The notes: generated by a model not told the origin, from the sequence alone. Counted from the first letter of the stretch, positions 15,805-24,936 are shown. The stretch: 47,699 bases of DNA from DATGZH01 sp035297265 (GCA_035297265.1 DATGZH010000037.1:1-47699), one strand, 5' to 3'. A program made the numbers and translations.

Positions 15805-16700
15805 CCGAGCTCGTCGAGGGCGTCCTCCCGGCGCTGCCAGCGGGGTTCGACCCTCACGAAGAGCTCGAGGTAGGCGCCGGGCGGGAGCTGCTCGCGCACC
15901 GCGGTGCCCACCTCTTTCAGCACCTCGCCGCGGCGGCCGATGACGATGGCCTTCTGCGAGTCCCGCTCGACCAGGATCTCGCAGCGGATGCGGGGCCACT
16001 CCCACTCGGTCACCCGGCAGGCGATGGAGTGGGGCAGCTCCTCCCGGGCCCGCACGAGCAGCTGCTCGCGGACCAGCTCGGCCACCGCGAGACCCTCGGG
16101 CGTGTCGGTGACCATGTCCCTCGGGTAGTAGGCCGGGCCCTCCTCGAGGCCGGCCACCACGGCGTCGGCGAGGGCGGGCACGCCCTCGCCGGTCAAGGCG
16201 GCGACCGGGAAGTAGTCGACGCCCCCGGCGAGGGCCGGCCGGCCGGCCTCCTCGGCCAGCCGCTCGACGGTGGCCGCCGCACTGGCCAGGCGCTCGACCA
16301 CCTGCACCTTCTGGGCCCGGTCGACCTTGTTCACGACCACGATCAGCGACGGCGGGCCCTCCCCGGCCGACGCCTGGAGGGCCCGGCCGAGGACGAGACG
16401 GTCACCCGGGCCGATGAGGGCGGTGGCGTCCACGACGGCGAGGAGGACGTCCACGTCGGCCAGGGAGCCGGTGGCGGTCTCGTTCAGCCGCCGTCCGAGC
16501 GGGGTGCGCGGCCGGTGGAGGCCGGGCGTGTCGACGAAGACCACCTGGGCGTCGGGCCGATGCAGCACACCCCGGACGTTGAACCGGGTCGTGTTGGGCG
16601 CGGTGGCGGTGATCGTGACCTTGGTCCCGACGAGCGCGTTGACGAGCGTCGACTTGCCGACGTTGGGCCGTCCGACGACGCTGGCGAAGCCCGAGCGCAC
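15798..16700 (-). CDS. era: GTPase Era
   Basis: Era binds the 3' end of 16S rRNA and helps assemble the small ribosomal subunit. The 300-residue protein shows G1 GRPNVGKST, switch NTTRF, G3 DTPGLHRPRTPLGR, G4 NKVD, and the C-terminal KH domain (KAIVIGRRGEVLKEVGTAVR). It is the last gene of the lepA-hrcA-dnaJ...era minus-strand run, 6 nt after corC. GTG start at 16700. Confidence 0.96.
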   Translation of the reverse strand: MRSGFASVVGRPNVGKSTLVNALVGTKVTITATAPNTTRFNVRGVLHRPDAQVVFVDTPGLHRPRTPLGRRLNETATGSLADVDVLLAVVDATALIGPGDRLVLGRALQASAGEGPPSLIVVVNKVDRAQKVQVVERLASAAATVERLAEEAGRPALAGGVDYFPVAALTGEGVPALADAVVAGLEEGPAYYPRDMVTDTPEGLAVAELVREQLLVRAREELPHSIACRVTEWEWPRIRCEILVERDSQKAIVIGRRGEVLKEVGTAVREQLPPGAYLELFVRVEPRWQRREDALDELGY

Positions 16701-16706
16701 GGCGCG

Positions 16707-18011
16707 TCAGGCGGGACGTTCGACGTCGGCGGTGGGGGGCGGGGCGGTGCGCTCGATGCGCACCCGTCCGATGCGCCGGCCCTGCACCCGCTCGGCCACG
16801 AGCCGGAAGCCGTCGACCTCGACGGCCTCGCCCTCGCGCGGTATCCGGCCGGCGAGGTCGAGCACGAGACCGCCCACCGTGTCCCAGGCCCCCTGCGGCA
16901 GCTCGGCGTCGAGGAGGTCGTCCACCTCGTCGACGGTCATCCGGCCGGTCACCACCAGCCCGCCGTCGGGCAGCCGCTCGACGGGCGGCTCCTCGACGTC
17001 GTACTCGTCGACGATCTCGCCGACGAGCTCCTCGATGAGGTCCTCCAACGTGACGAGCCCGGCCGTCCCGCCGTACTCGTCGACCACGATCGACAGGTGG
17101 ATCTTGCGCTCCTGCATCTCGGGGAGGAGCTCGGCCAGACGCTTGGTCTCCGGCACGAAGTGGGCCGGCCGGAGGTGGCGGCGCAACTCGTCGCCGCCCT
17201 TGCCGTCGTGCTCGGCCCGGACGAGATCCTTCGTGTAGGCCACGCCGACGACGTCGTCAACGTTGTGCTCGTAGACCGGCAGCCGGCTGAAGCCGGCGGT
17301 GAGCGCCGCCTCGAGCGTGGCCGAGACCGAGCTCCGGTCCTCGGCGGTCACCATGTCGGGCCGCGGCACCATCACTTCGCGCACGACCGTGTCGCCGAAC
17401 TCGATGATCGAGTGGATGAAGACCCGCTCCCCCGGTTCGATCACGTTCTCGGCGTGGGCCACGTCGGCCATGGCGAGCAGCTCCGACTCCGTGACGTGCC
17501 CACGGACCTGCTCGTCGCCCCGCACGCCCAGGATGAACTCGGCCAGCCCGTTCAGGACCGACGAGACCCACCGCACCGGCGGGAAGCCGACGACCGCCGA
17601 GACGAGCGGCGCAGCGAACAGCGCGGCCCGCTCGGGGTGACGGACGGCCCAGTTCTTCGGGACCGCCTCGAAGAACACGAAGATCACGATGATCTCGAAG
17701 ACGATGGCCACGACCACCCCGATGGCCCCGAGCCACCGCCCGGCCAGCAGGCCGACGAGGCTGGCCGACACCAGCTGGCAGATGAGGACGAGGAGGAGCA
17801 CCGGGTTCAAGAAGCGCTCGGGGTGCTCGACGAGCTGCACCAACCGGCGCGAGCCGCGCCGGCCCTCGTCCGCCAGGGCCTGGGCCTTCACCTTGCCCGT
17901 CCGCACGAGGCTCGTCTCGGCCAGGGCGAGGAGCCCCGAGGCCACGAGGAGCACGATGATCACCGCGATGAGGACGCCGTCGACGGGCTGGAACCCGGTC
18001 GTGGCGATCAC
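16707..18011 (-). CDS. CNNM/CorC-family membrane protein (DUF21-CBS)
   Basis: The 434-residue protein has an N-terminal CNNM/DUF21 transmembrane domain (helices at about 10-31, 67-90, 95-115 and a re-entrant segment with VFFEAVPKNWAVRHP). A cytosolic CBS pair follows (VFIHSIIEFGDTVVREVMVPRPDM; GGTAGLVTLEDLIEELVGEIVDEYD), then a C-terminal CorC/HlyC domain. Family members handle Mg2+ efflux or transport. The old 'hemolysin' label has little support. The GTG at 18011 overlaps the ybeY stop by 4 nt (GTGA). Confidence 0.92.
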   Translation of the reverse strand: MIATTGFQPVDGVLIAVIIVLLVASGLLALAETSLVRTGKVKAQALADEGRRGSRRLVQLVEHPERFLNPVLLLVLICQLVSASLVGLLAGRWLGAIGVVVAIVFEIIVIFVFFEAVPKNWAVRHPERAALFAAPLVSAVVGFPPVRWVSSVLNGLAEFILGVRGDEQVRGHVTESELLAMADVAHAENVIEPGERVFIHSIIEFGDTVVREVMVPRPDMVTAEDRSSVSATLEAALTAGFSRLPVYEHNVDDVVGVAYTKDLVRAEHDGKGGDELRRHLRPAHFVPETKRLAELLPEMQERKIHLSIVVDEYGGTAGLVTLEDLIEELVGEIVDEYDVEEPPVERLPDGGLVVTGRMTVDEVDDLLDAELPQGAWDTVGGLVLDLAGRIPREGEAVEVDGFRLVAERVQGRRIGRVRIERTAPPPTADVERPA

Positions 18012-18526
18012 TCGGCCCGCTGCTCCTCGGCCGGCCGGTCGTAGCGGGCGAGCAGGGTGCGCTCCAGGCGCTCCATCTCCTCGGCCTCGGCGTCCCCCTC
18101 GTGGTCCATGCCGAGCAGGTGGAGGAGGCCGTGCACGACGAGGAGGGCCACCTCGTCCTCGTAGGCCACGCCGTGCTCCGCGGCGTTCCTCGCCGCCACG
18201 GCGGGGCAGACGACCACGTCGCCCAGGAGGAGGAGCGGCTCCTCCCCCGCCTCGGAGCCGGGTCCGGTCCCCCCGAAGTCCGGCGACCGGCCGCCCGGGC
18301 CGGTGCCGTCCTCGATCGGGAAGGCCAGCACGTCGGTCGGGCCTGGCCGGGACAAGAAGCGCTCGTGGAGGGCGGCGATGGCCGGCTCGTCGACGAAGAG
18401 GAGGGACACCTCGGCGTCGCCCCGCACACCGCGGGCGACGAGGACGTCGCGGGCCAGCGTCACGTAGCGGTCGAGGGCCACCGGGCGGTCGGACTGCTCG
18501 TCGGCCGCGTAGACCTCAACGGGCAT
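18008..18526 (-). CDS. ybeY: Endoribonuclease YbeY (16S rRNA maturation)
   Basis: This 172-residue zinc-dependent endoRNase acts in 16S 3'-end processing and ribosome quality control. The signature HGLLHLLGMDH supplies the three zinc His. DVLAFPIEDG and LLLGDVVVCP flank an unusually long Gly/Pro-rich loop of about 20 residues (GGRSPDFGGTGPG). ATG at 18526; it overlaps the end of phoH by 11 nt. The phoH-ybeY-corC-era order is classical. Confidence 0.95.
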   Translation of the reverse strand: MPVEVYAADEQSDRPVALDRYVTLARDVLVARGVRGDAEVSLLFVDEPAIAALHERFLSRPGPTDVLAFPIEDGTGPGGRSPDFGGTGPGSEAGEEPLLLLGDVVVCPAVAARNAAEHGVAYEDEVALLVVHGLLHLLGMDHEGDAEAEEMERLERTLLARYDRPAEEQRAE

Positions 18527-19538
18527 GGCCGGCGTTCCCGCCGCGGTGCTCGCCCTCGGCCTCGTGGTGCTCGTAGGCGGCCACGATGTCGGCCACGATC
18601 TTGTGGCGCACGACGTCGCGCCGGGTGAGGTGGACGAAGGCAACGCTCTCGACCTGGTCGAGCACCTCTTGCAGTCCGACGAGCCCGGAGCGGCCACCCG
18701 GCACGTCGATCTGGGTGACGTCCCCGGTGACCACGCACTTCGAGCCGAAGCCGATGCGGGTGAGGAACATCTTCATCTGCTCGGGGGTGGTGTTCTGGGC
18801 CTCGTCGAGGATGATGAACGACGAGTTGAGCGTGCGGCCGCGCATGAAGGCGAGCGGCGCCACCTCGATGGTGCCCCGGTCGATCAGGCGCTGGGCGCCC
18901 TCGGGCTCCAAGAGGTCGTAGAGGGCGTCGTAGAGGGGGCGCAGGTAGGGGTCGACCTTGGCCATCAGGTCGCCGGGGAGGAAGCCCAGCCGCTCACCCG
19001 CCTCGACGGCGGGCCGGGTGAGGATGATCCGGTTCACCTGGCGCGACTGGAGGGCCTGCACGCCGAGGGCCACCGCGAGGTAGGACTTGCCCGTCCCCGC
19101 CGGCCCGATGGCGAACGTGATGACGTTGTTGGCGATGGCGTCGGTGTAGCGCTTCTGCCCGGCCGTGTTGGGACGAACCGTCCGACCGCGCGCCGCCCGG
19201 AGCACCTCGGCGTTCAGCACCTCGGAGGGCCGCAGGTCCTCGCGCACCATGTCGATCGTCCGGGCCACCTTCACCGCGTCGAGCGACTGACCCGACTCGA
19301 GCACGAGCACGAGCTCGTCGAAGAGCCGGGCCACCCGCTCGGCGTCGGGACCGTCGACGTTGATCAGGTTGCCCCGCACGGCGATCTTGGTCTCCGGGAA
19401 GGCGTCCTCGATGAGGCGGAGGAGCTCGTCGCGCTGGCCGAGCAGCCCGACCATCAGGTGGTTGTGGGGCACGAGCGTCTCGACCCGGCCGCCGTTCGCC
19501 TGCGTCGGGAGACCCGCCTCCGGGCCGGGGGCGCTCAC
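18516..19538 (-). CDS. phoH: PhoH-family ATPase
   Basis: This is a 340-residue PhoH-like P-loop ATPase, probably an RNA helicase or RNA-processing partner of YbeY. An N-terminal domain (about 1-110) precedes Walker A GPAGTGKSYLA and Walker B FIILDEAQNTTPEQMK, then VVTGDVTQIDVP and LTRRDVVRHKIV. I take the GTG at 19538, which overlaps the HIT-gene stop as GTGA, rather than the GTG 12 nt further upstream. Confidence 0.92.
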   Translation of the reverse strand: MSAPGPEAGLPTQANGGRVETLVPHNHLMVGLLGQRDELLRLIEDAFPETKIAVRGNLINVDGPDAERVARLFDELVLVLESGQSLDAVKVARTIDMVREDLRPSEVLNAEVLRAARGRTVRPNTAGQKRYTDAIANNVITFAIGPAGTGKSYLAVALGVQALQSRQVNRIILTRPAVEAGERLGFLPGDLMAKVDPYLRPLYDALYDLLEPEGAQRLIDRGTIEVAPLAFMRGRTLNSSFIILDEAQNTTPEQMKMFLTRIGFGSKCVVTGDVTQIDVPGGRSGLVGLQEVLDQVESVAFVHLTRRDVVRHKIVADIVAAYEHHEAEGEHRGGNAGHAR

Positions 19539-19885
19539 CCGGGGGGCCACGTCATGGCCCGGCCCCCGATCACGTGGAGATGCAGGTGCGGGACCGAGTT
19601 GAGGGCGTCGGGGCCGACGTTGAAGACGAGGCGGTAGCCCCGGTCGGGTGGAGCGATCCCCTCGGCCTCCGCCACCTGGCGCGCCGCCACGAGCATGTCG
19701 GCGAGCTCGTCTTTGTGCTCGGGCCCGAGCGCCGCCGCGTTCTCCACGTGGGTCCTCGGTACGACGAGCACGTGCACCGGCGCCGTCGGGTTGATGTCGC
19801 GGAAGGCCACGACGTTGTCGGTGGCGAGGACGACGTCCGAAGGGATGTCACCCGCCACGATCTGGCAGAAGAGGCAGTCGGTCAT
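19535..19885 (-). CDS. HIT-family (HINT-like) nucleotide hydrolase
   Basis: The 116-residue protein has the HIT triad motif HLHLHV near residue 103 and an N-terminal CLFC pair followed by IVAGDIPSDVVLATD, typical of HINT purine nucleoside phosphoramidases. It is coupled to phoH by the GTGA overlap. ATG start at 19885. A 128-bp gap separates it from rsmE upstream; nothing definite is seen in that gap. Confidence 0.93.
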   Translation of the reverse strand: MTDCLFCQIVAGDIPSDVVLATDNVVAFRDINPTAPVHVLVVPRTHVENAAALGPEHKDELADMLVAARQVAEAEGIAPPDRGYRLVFNVGPDALNSVPHLHLHVIGGRAMTWPPG

Positions 19886-20013
19886 GGACAGGCGGTCACG
19901 AGGTCGGTCACGGGCAGGCGGTCGAGCCCCGAGGCCCCGACGGGCACCCGACTGGCCGCGCCGAGATCAGCATGGCGCCAATTCTCCCATCTCCGGTCGC
20001 TGCACCGATCACC

Positions 20014-20748
20014 TCAGGCATCCTCCTCACGGTATCGGCGGAGCGACGTGTAGAGAACGGCCGCTGCCACCGCCGCCGTCTCGGCCCGCAGCACCGTCTC
20101 GCCGAGGCCGACGAGGGGGAGCCCGAGGCCGAGCTCCTGCTCCGACCAGCCCCCCTCGGGCCCCACGGCCACCGCCGGGGGGTCGAGCCGGGCCGGTCCC
20201 CCGCCCAGCTGGGCGAGGGCGAGGCCGCCGGCCGCCGCCAGCTCGGGGAGCCCCGTCGGCCCGGTCACCTCGGGCAGGTACACCCGCCGGCTCTGAGCCG
20301 CCGCGGCCCGGGCCACCCGACCGAAGCGGTCCAGGTGGTGCCGGGCCTTCCCCGTCGGCCAGCGCACGACGGCCCGCTCGGCGGCGAGCACGGCGATGCG
20401 GTCGACCCCGAGCTCGGTCAGCTTCTGGACGACCCACTCGGGCCGGTCCCCCTTCACGGGGGCGAAGGCCACCGTGAGCGGCGGGACCGGCGCCGGCTCG
20501 CGCACGACGTCGCCGTCCGGCTCGAGCAGCCGGTCGGCCACCTTCCCGACGCGGCAGCGTCGCCAGCTGCCGCGACCGTCGGCCGCCACGACCGTCTCAC
20601 CCGGGCGGAGCCGGAGCACGTGGAGGAGGTGGTGGACGTCGTCGGGCTCGACCACCGGGTCGGCCGCATCGACGACGAACACCTGGGCCGCCGCGGCGGC
20701 GCGCTCACCGGCGAGCTGTGCGGCCGACGGCCGTCCCGCCGTCGCCAC
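20014..20748 (-). CDS. rsmE: 16S rRNA (uracil-1498-N3) methyltransferase RsmE
   Basis: This 244-residue SPOUT methyltransferase has an N-terminal PUA-like RNA-binding domain (HHLLHVLRLRPGETVVAADG). The trefoil-knot SAM site shows AVGPEGGWSEQE and VGLGETVLRAETA. QKLTELGVDRI and the AAAAQSRR motif are also standard. The GTG at 20748 lies 2 nt after the dnaJ stop, a pairing of dnaJ and rsmE that recurs in bacteria. The first about 20 residues are Ala-rich and the start may be internal. Confidence 0.92.
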   Translation of the reverse strand: MATAGRPSAAQLAGERAAAAAQVFVVDAADPVVEPDDVHHLLHVLRLRPGETVVAADGRGSWRRCRVGKVADRLLEPDGDVVREPAPVPPLTVAFAPVKGDRPEWVVQKLTELGVDRIAVLAAERAVVRWPTGKARHHLDRFGRVARAAAAQSRRVYLPEVTGPTGLPELAAAGGLALAQLGGGPARLDPPAVAVGPEGGWSEQELGLGLPLVGLGETVLRAETAAVAAAVLYTSLRRYREEDA

Positions 20749-20750
20749 CC

Positions 20751-21878
20751 CTACCCGAGCGCCGAGCGCAGGCGGGAGAAGACGCCCTCGTGGACGGCCG
20801 GGGCGTTGAGCCGCTCGCCCCGCTCCTCGGCGAACTGGCGCAGCAGGGCCTCCTGGCTCGGGGTGAGCGCCGTCGGGGTGTCGACGAGCACGTGGAGGTA
20901 GAGGTCGCCGCGCCCACGTCCGCGGAGGTGCGGCACGCCGGCGCCCTTCAGCCGGACCACGTGGCCGGTCTGGGTGCCGGGCGTGACCGAGACCGGGCGG
21001 GGGTCCTCGAGCGTCGGCACCTCGAGCTGGGTGCCGAGGGCCGCCTGGGTCATCGTGAGGTGGAGCGTGGCGTGCAGGTCGTCGCCGGTCCGCTCGAAGC
21101 GCTCGTCGCGGGTCACCCCGAGGTGCACGAACAGCGAGCCGTTCGGACCGCCACGCGGCCCGGCCGGGCCCCGGTCGGCGAGGCGCAGCGTCGAGCCGTC
21201 CTCCACCCCGGCGGGGACCTCGACCATGAACGTCCGGTCCTCCATGCGCCGCCCCTCGCCGCGGCAGTCGGTGCAGGGGTGCGGGATGGTCTCGCCGCGA
21301 CCCTGGCACCGGGTGCAGGCGACCGAGGTCACCACCTGGCCGAGGAGCGACTGGCGGATGCGGCGGATCTCGCCGGTGCCCTGACAGTCGGGGCAGGTGA
21401 CGGCGCTCGTCCCGGGCGCCGCCCCGAGGCCCGAGCACGTCGCGCAGGTGACCGGGAGCCGGACCGAGAGCTCCTTCCTGGCCCCGAACACCGCCTCGGC
21501 GAACTCGAGGTGGAGCGAGACCTCGGCGTCGGCCCCGGGCGAGGGGCCGCGCTGGCGCGACCGGCCGGCCCCGCCCATCGAGCCGAAGAAGGCCTCGAAG
21601 AGGTCGCCGAGGCCCCCTTCGAAGTCGAAGGGCGTCCCGTTGCCACCGGCCGCCGGGCCGAAGACCCCCTCGGGGCCGAAGCGGTCGTAGCGGGCCCGCC
21701 GCTCGGGGTCCCGCAGCACCTCGTAGGCGAGCGACACCTCCTTGAAGCGGTTCTCGGCCGCCGGGTCGCCACCGTTGGCGTCGGGATGCAGCTCGCGGGC
21801 CTTCTTCCGGTAGGCCCGCTTGATCTCGTCGTCGGTGGCGTGACGGGGCACCCCGAGCAGCTCATAGAGGTCGGCCAT
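20751..21878 (-). CDS. dnaJ: Chaperone DnaJ
   Basis: This is a 375-residue type I Hsp40. The J domain carries HPD within RELHPDANGG, followed by a Gly/Phe-rich region. Four zinc-finger repeats follow (CATCSGLG, CPDCQGTG, CTRCQGRG, CTDCRGEG), then the C-terminal substrate-binding domain. The ATG at 21878 is one base after the hrcA stop, so the two are co-translated. Coupling to HrcA and the upstream CIRCE element implies heat-shock control (it corresponds to the DnaJ2 locus of mycobacteria). Confidence 0.96.
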   Translation of the reverse strand: MADLYELLGVPRHATDDEIKRAYRKKARELHPDANGGDPAAENRFKEVSLAYEVLRDPERRARYDRFGPEGVFGPAAGGNGTPFDFEGGLGDLFEAFFGSMGGAGRSRQRGPSPGADAEVSLHLEFAEAVFGARKELSVRLPVTCATCSGLGAAPGTSAVTCPDCQGTGEIRRIRQSLLGQVVTSVACTRCQGRGETIPHPCTDCRGEGRRMEDRTFMVEVPAGVEDGSTLRLADRGPAGPRGGPNGSLFVHLGVTRDERFERTGDDLHATLHLTMTQAALGTQLEVPTLEDPRPVSVTPGTQTGHVVRLKGAGVPHLRGRGRGDLYLHVLVDTPTALTPSQEALLRQFAEERGERLNAPAVHEGVFSRLRSALG

Positions 21879-21879
21879 G

Positions 21880-23034
21880 TCAGCTCCCGCCACGTCGACC
21901 CCCTCGCCGATCGCCGGGCACCGTCGCCCGCCGCTCCGTCCGGCGTGTCGGCGGGTCCGGACGGTCCGTCCCAACGCCGAGGGTACCCCCGATACGCTCG
22001 CCCAGCCGCTCACCCACCACGTGGGCCGCCGCCAGCGCCCGGGGGTAGTTCATCCGGGTGGGCCCGAGGAGGCCCACGGCCCCCACCTCCCGCCCCTCGA
22101 CCGAGAGGGGGGCCACCACCACGGCGCACGAGGCGAGGGGCTCGAAGCCGTGCTCGGCCCCGATGGCCACCGACAGCCCCCGGTCGAGCACGTCCTTCAG
22201 CAGGGTGACCACCACGAGCTGCTGCTCCAGGATGGCCAGCACCGAGCGGACCGTCTCCACCGCGTCGAAGGCGTCGGCCAGCCGGGACGGGCCGCCCACG
22301 AAGACCTGGTCGGGCTCGCCGTCCCGGCCGAGGGCGGCCCGGGCCCCCATGGCCGCGGCGAGGACCCGGTCGGTGAGGACGTCGCCGGTGCCGGCCAGGT
22401 GGACGGGCTCGACCACGAGGCGGCCCTGCCAGGCCGCCTGGAGGTGGGCGCTGGCCCCGGCCCACACGTCCTCGGGGACGTCCTCGTCGAACTCGACCGT
22501 GCGCTTCTCGACCGCCCCGTCGGCCAGCACGAGCACGAGGAGGCCCAGGCGGGGGCCGAGCCCGACGAGCTGGCTCGAGCGCACGGCGGCCGAGTCGTGG
22601 GAGGGGCCGACCACCACCGAGGCGCAGGAGGTGAGGTCCGAGAGGAGCCCCGAGGCCCGCTCGAGCATCTCCTCCATCTCCCCGTGGACCTGGTCGAAGA
22701 ACCGCCGCACCTTCTGGCGCTCCGGCGGGCCGAGCGCGCCCGGATCGGCCAGGTGGTCGACGAAGAAGCGGTAGCCCTTGTCGGTCGGGATCCGCCCGGC
22801 GCTCGTGTGCGGCTGGATGAGGTAGCCCTCGTGCTCGAGGGCCACCATCTCGGAGCGGATCGTGGCCGTGGAGACGTTCACCCCGGAGGCTTCGGCCACG
22901 TGCTGGGAGCCGACGGGCTGGGCCGATCCGATGTACTCGCTCACCACCGCCTCGAGGATCGCCGCCTTACGGGGGTCGAGGCTCGCGGCCCCAGAGCGGG
23001 TTCCCGAACGGCTGCGTTCTGGCGGCGTCGGCAT
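21880..23034 (-). CDS. hrcA: Heat-inducible transcription repressor HrcA
   Basis: This 384-residue repressor binds CIRCE operators and is folded by GroEL. The N-terminal winged helix includes VNVSTATIRSEMVALEHEGYL, then TSAGRIPTDKGYRFFVD, followed by the GAF-like and dimerisation domains and IGPTRM-like LLGPTRMNYPRA at the C-terminus. The ATG at 23034 is chosen because the residues before the first conserved block match the family length and the CIRCE lies 22 nt upstream. The first gene of the heat-shock unit, it probably represses itself and dnaJ. Confidence 0.95.
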   Translation of the reverse strand: MPTPPERSRSGTRSGAASLDPRKAAILEAVVSEYIGSAQPVGSQHVAEASGVNVSTATIRSEMVALEHEGYLIQPHTSAGRIPTDKGYRFFVDHLADPGALGPPERQKVRRFFDQVHGEMEEMLERASGLLSDLTSCASVVVGPSHDSAAVRSSQLVGLGPRLGLLVLVLADGAVEKRTVEFDEDVPEDVWAGASAHLQAAWQGRLVVEPVHLAGTGDVLTDRVLAAAMGARAALGRDGEPDQVFVGGPSRLADAFDAVETVRSVLAILEQQLVVVTLLKDVLDRGLSVAIGAEHGFEPLASCAVVVAPLSVEGREVGAVGLLGPTRMNYPRALAAAHVVGERLGERIGGTLGVGTDRPDPPTRRTERRATVPGDRRGGRRGGS

Positions 23035-23055
23035 CGTCTGCTCCACGGGTGGGAT

Positions 23056-23082
23056 CTGGCACTCGATTCTACCGAGTGCCAG
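23056..23082 (-). promoter_or_regulatory. CIRCE operator of hrcA
   Basis: This is a perfect 9-bp inverted repeat, CTGGCACTC-N9-GAGTGCCAG. The spacer is exactly the 9 nt of the CIRCE consensus TTAGCACTC-N9-GAGTGCTAA, and the inner GCACTC/GAGTGC is identical. On the minus strand the spacer contains TAGAAT (23071-23066), a good -10 box, so HrcA binding would cover the promoter. It lies between the lepA stop and hrcA. Confidence 0.93.
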
Positions 23083-23108
23083 CCGAGCCGGGGCTGCCGG
23101 GGACCCGC

Positions 23109-24920
23109 CTAGTCCTCCAGGCGCAGAGCGGAGATGAAGGCCTCCTGAGGGACCTCCACCCGGCCGATCGACTTCATCCGCTTCTTGCCTTCCTTCTGGC
23201 GCTCGAGCAGCTTGCGTTTGCGGGTGATGTCGCCGCCATAGCACTTGGCCAGCACGTCCTTGCGCTTGGCCTTCACCGTCTCACGGGCCACGATCCGGCC
23301 CCCGATGGCCGCCTGGATCGGCACGTCGAAGAGCTGGCGCGGGATGAGCTCGCGGAGCTTCTCGGTCATCCGCCGGCCATAGGCGTCGGCTTGGCTGCGG
23401 TGCACGATCGTCGAGAAGGCGTCGACGGGGACGTGGTTGATGAGGAGGTCCACCCGCACGAGATTGGCGGTGGCGTAGCCCGCTGGCTCGTAGTCGAGGC
23501 TGGCGTAGCCCTTGGTACGGCTCTTCAACTGGTCGAAGAAGTCCACCACCACCTCGGCGAGCGGGATGCGGTAGACGAGCTCGAGGCGCTCGGGCGAGAG
23601 GTACTCCATGCGGAGCATCTCGCCTCGCCGCATCTGGCACAGCTCCATCACGGTACCGGTGTACTCGGTCGGGGTGAGGATGGTGGCCGTGAGGAGCGGC
23701 TCGTCGACGTGGTCGAGGCGGCTGGCCTCGGGGAGGTCGGTCGGGTTGTCGACGTCGATCTCGGTCTCGTCGGTGAGGAAGGCCCGGTACTCGACCGAGG
23801 GAGCGGTGGCGATGAGCGACAGGTCGAACTCGCGCTCGAGGCGCTCGCGCACGATCTCCATGTGCAGGAGGCCGAGGAAGCCGCAGCGGAACCCGAACCC
23901 GAGGGCGTGGGAGGACTCGGGCTCGTAGGTGAAGCTGGCGTCGTTCAGCCGCAGCTTCTCCAAGGCGTCGCGCAGCTCAGGCAGCTCGTCGCCGTCCACC
24001 GGGTAGAGACCGCAGAAGACCATCGGCTTCGGGTCCTGGTAGCCGGCGAGGGGGGCGCCGGCCGGCCGGGCGGCGTCGGTGACGGTCTCGCCCGACCGGG
24101 CGCCGCCCACGTCCTTGATCCCGGCGATGAGGTAGCCCACCTCGCCCGGGCCGAGCTCGTCGACCGGGACCGGCGCCGGCGTGCGCAGCCCGAGCTCTTC
24201 GATCTCGTGCACCGCGCCGGCCTGCATGAAGCGGACGCGCGAGCCGCTCCGGAGCGTGCCGTCCACGACCCGCACCGAGCTCACCACCCCCCGGTACTGG
24301 TCGTAGGACGAGTCGAAGATGAGGGCCCGCAACGGGGCGGCCCGCTCGCCGGTCGGCGGCGGCACCCGATCGATGACCGCGTCGAGGAGGTCGGCCACGC
24401 CGTCGCCCGTCTTGGCCGAGATGCGGAGGATCTGCCCGGCGTCGATACCGAGCACCCGCTCGATCTCCGCCGCGTAGCGGTCGGGGTCCGCCGCCGGCAG
24501 GTCGATCTTGTTCAGGGCGGCCACGACCTCGAGATCGTGCTCCATGGCCTGGTAGCAGTTGGCCAGCGTCTGGGCCTGGATGCCCTGCGAGGCGTCGACG
24601 AGGAGCACCGCCCCCTCGCAGGCGGCGAGGGACCGGCTGACCTCGTAGCCGAAGTCGACGTGGCCCGGGGTGTCGATGAGCTGGAGGACGTGGCCGCCGT
24701 AGGGCACCCGGACGTTCTGGGCCTTGATCGTGATGCCGCGCTCGCGCTCGATGTCCATCGAGTCGAGGTACTGCTCGCGCATGAGGCGCGGCTCGACGGC
24801 CCCCGTCAGCTCGAGGATGCGGTCCGACAGCGTCGACTTGCCGTGGTCGACGTGGCTGATGATCGAGAAGTTGCGGATCCGGTCGGTCGGGACCGACCCG
24901 AAGTGGATCGACGAGGGCAC
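23109..24920 (-). CDS. lepA: Elongation factor 4 (LepA)
   Basis: This 603-residue ribosomal GTPase back-translocates stalled ribosomes and assists initiation or assembly. G1 is SHVDHGKSTL, followed by switch RERGITIKAQ, G3 DTPGHVDFGYEV and G4 NKIDLP. The LepA-specific C-terminal domain ends with CYGGDITRKRKLLERQKEGK and KRMKSIG. GTG start at 24920, shortly after a palindrome containing TACGAT. It is followed by the CIRCE-controlled hrcA unit, so it is probably transcribed separately or reads through. Confidence 0.96.
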   Translation of the reverse strand: MPSSIHFGSVPTDRIRNFSIISHVDHGKSTLSDRILELTGAVEPRLMREQYLDSMDIERERGITIKAQNVRVPYGGHVLQLIDTPGHVDFGYEVSRSLAACEGAVLLVDASQGIQAQTLANCYQAMEHDLEVVAALNKIDLPAADPDRYAAEIERVLGIDAGQILRISAKTGDGVADLLDAVIDRVPPPTGERAAPLRALIFDSSYDQYRGVVSSVRVVDGTLRSGSRVRFMQAGAVHEIEELGLRTPAPVPVDELGPGEVGYLIAGIKDVGGARSGETVTDAARPAGAPLAGYQDPKPMVFCGLYPVDGDELPELRDALEKLRLNDASFTYEPESSHALGFGFRCGFLGLLHMEIVRERLEREFDLSLIATAPSVEYRAFLTDETEIDVDNPTDLPEASRLDHVDEPLLTATILTPTEYTGTVMELCQMRRGEMLRMEYLSPERLELVYRIPLAEVVVDFFDQLKSRTKGYASLDYEPAGYATANLVRVDLLINHVPVDAFSTIVHRSQADAYGRRMTEKLRELIPRQLFDVPIQAAIGGRIVARETVKAKRKDVLAKCYGGDITRKRKLLERQKEGKKRMKSIGRVEVPQEAFISALRLED

Positions 24921-24924
24921 AGTC

Positions 24925-24936
24925 GTACGATCGTAC
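24925..24936. promoter_or_regulatory. 12-bp palindrome next to the lepA start
   Basis: GTACGATCGTAC is a perfect palindrome ending 4 bp before the lepA start codon region. Each strand reads TACGAT, a -10-like box: on the minus strand 9 nt before the lepA GTG, on the plus strand directed to the lipoprotein gene. It may be a promoter, an operator, or both. Confidence 0.35.

Noticed and set aside
13546..16005. In-frame upstream extension of the Kelch-like gene across dinG (about 820 extra codons)
   Set aside because: The extension is antisense to dinG. A signal peptide and AGGAGG site mark the true start at 13545.
16707..18011. Hemolysin
   Set aside because: The CNNM-CBS-CorC architecture is an ion-transport family; the hemolysin name is historical.
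19886..20013. Promoter or small gene between rsmE and the HIT gene
   Set aside because: No convincing -10/-35 pair, hairpin or ORF is visible in this 128-bp gap.
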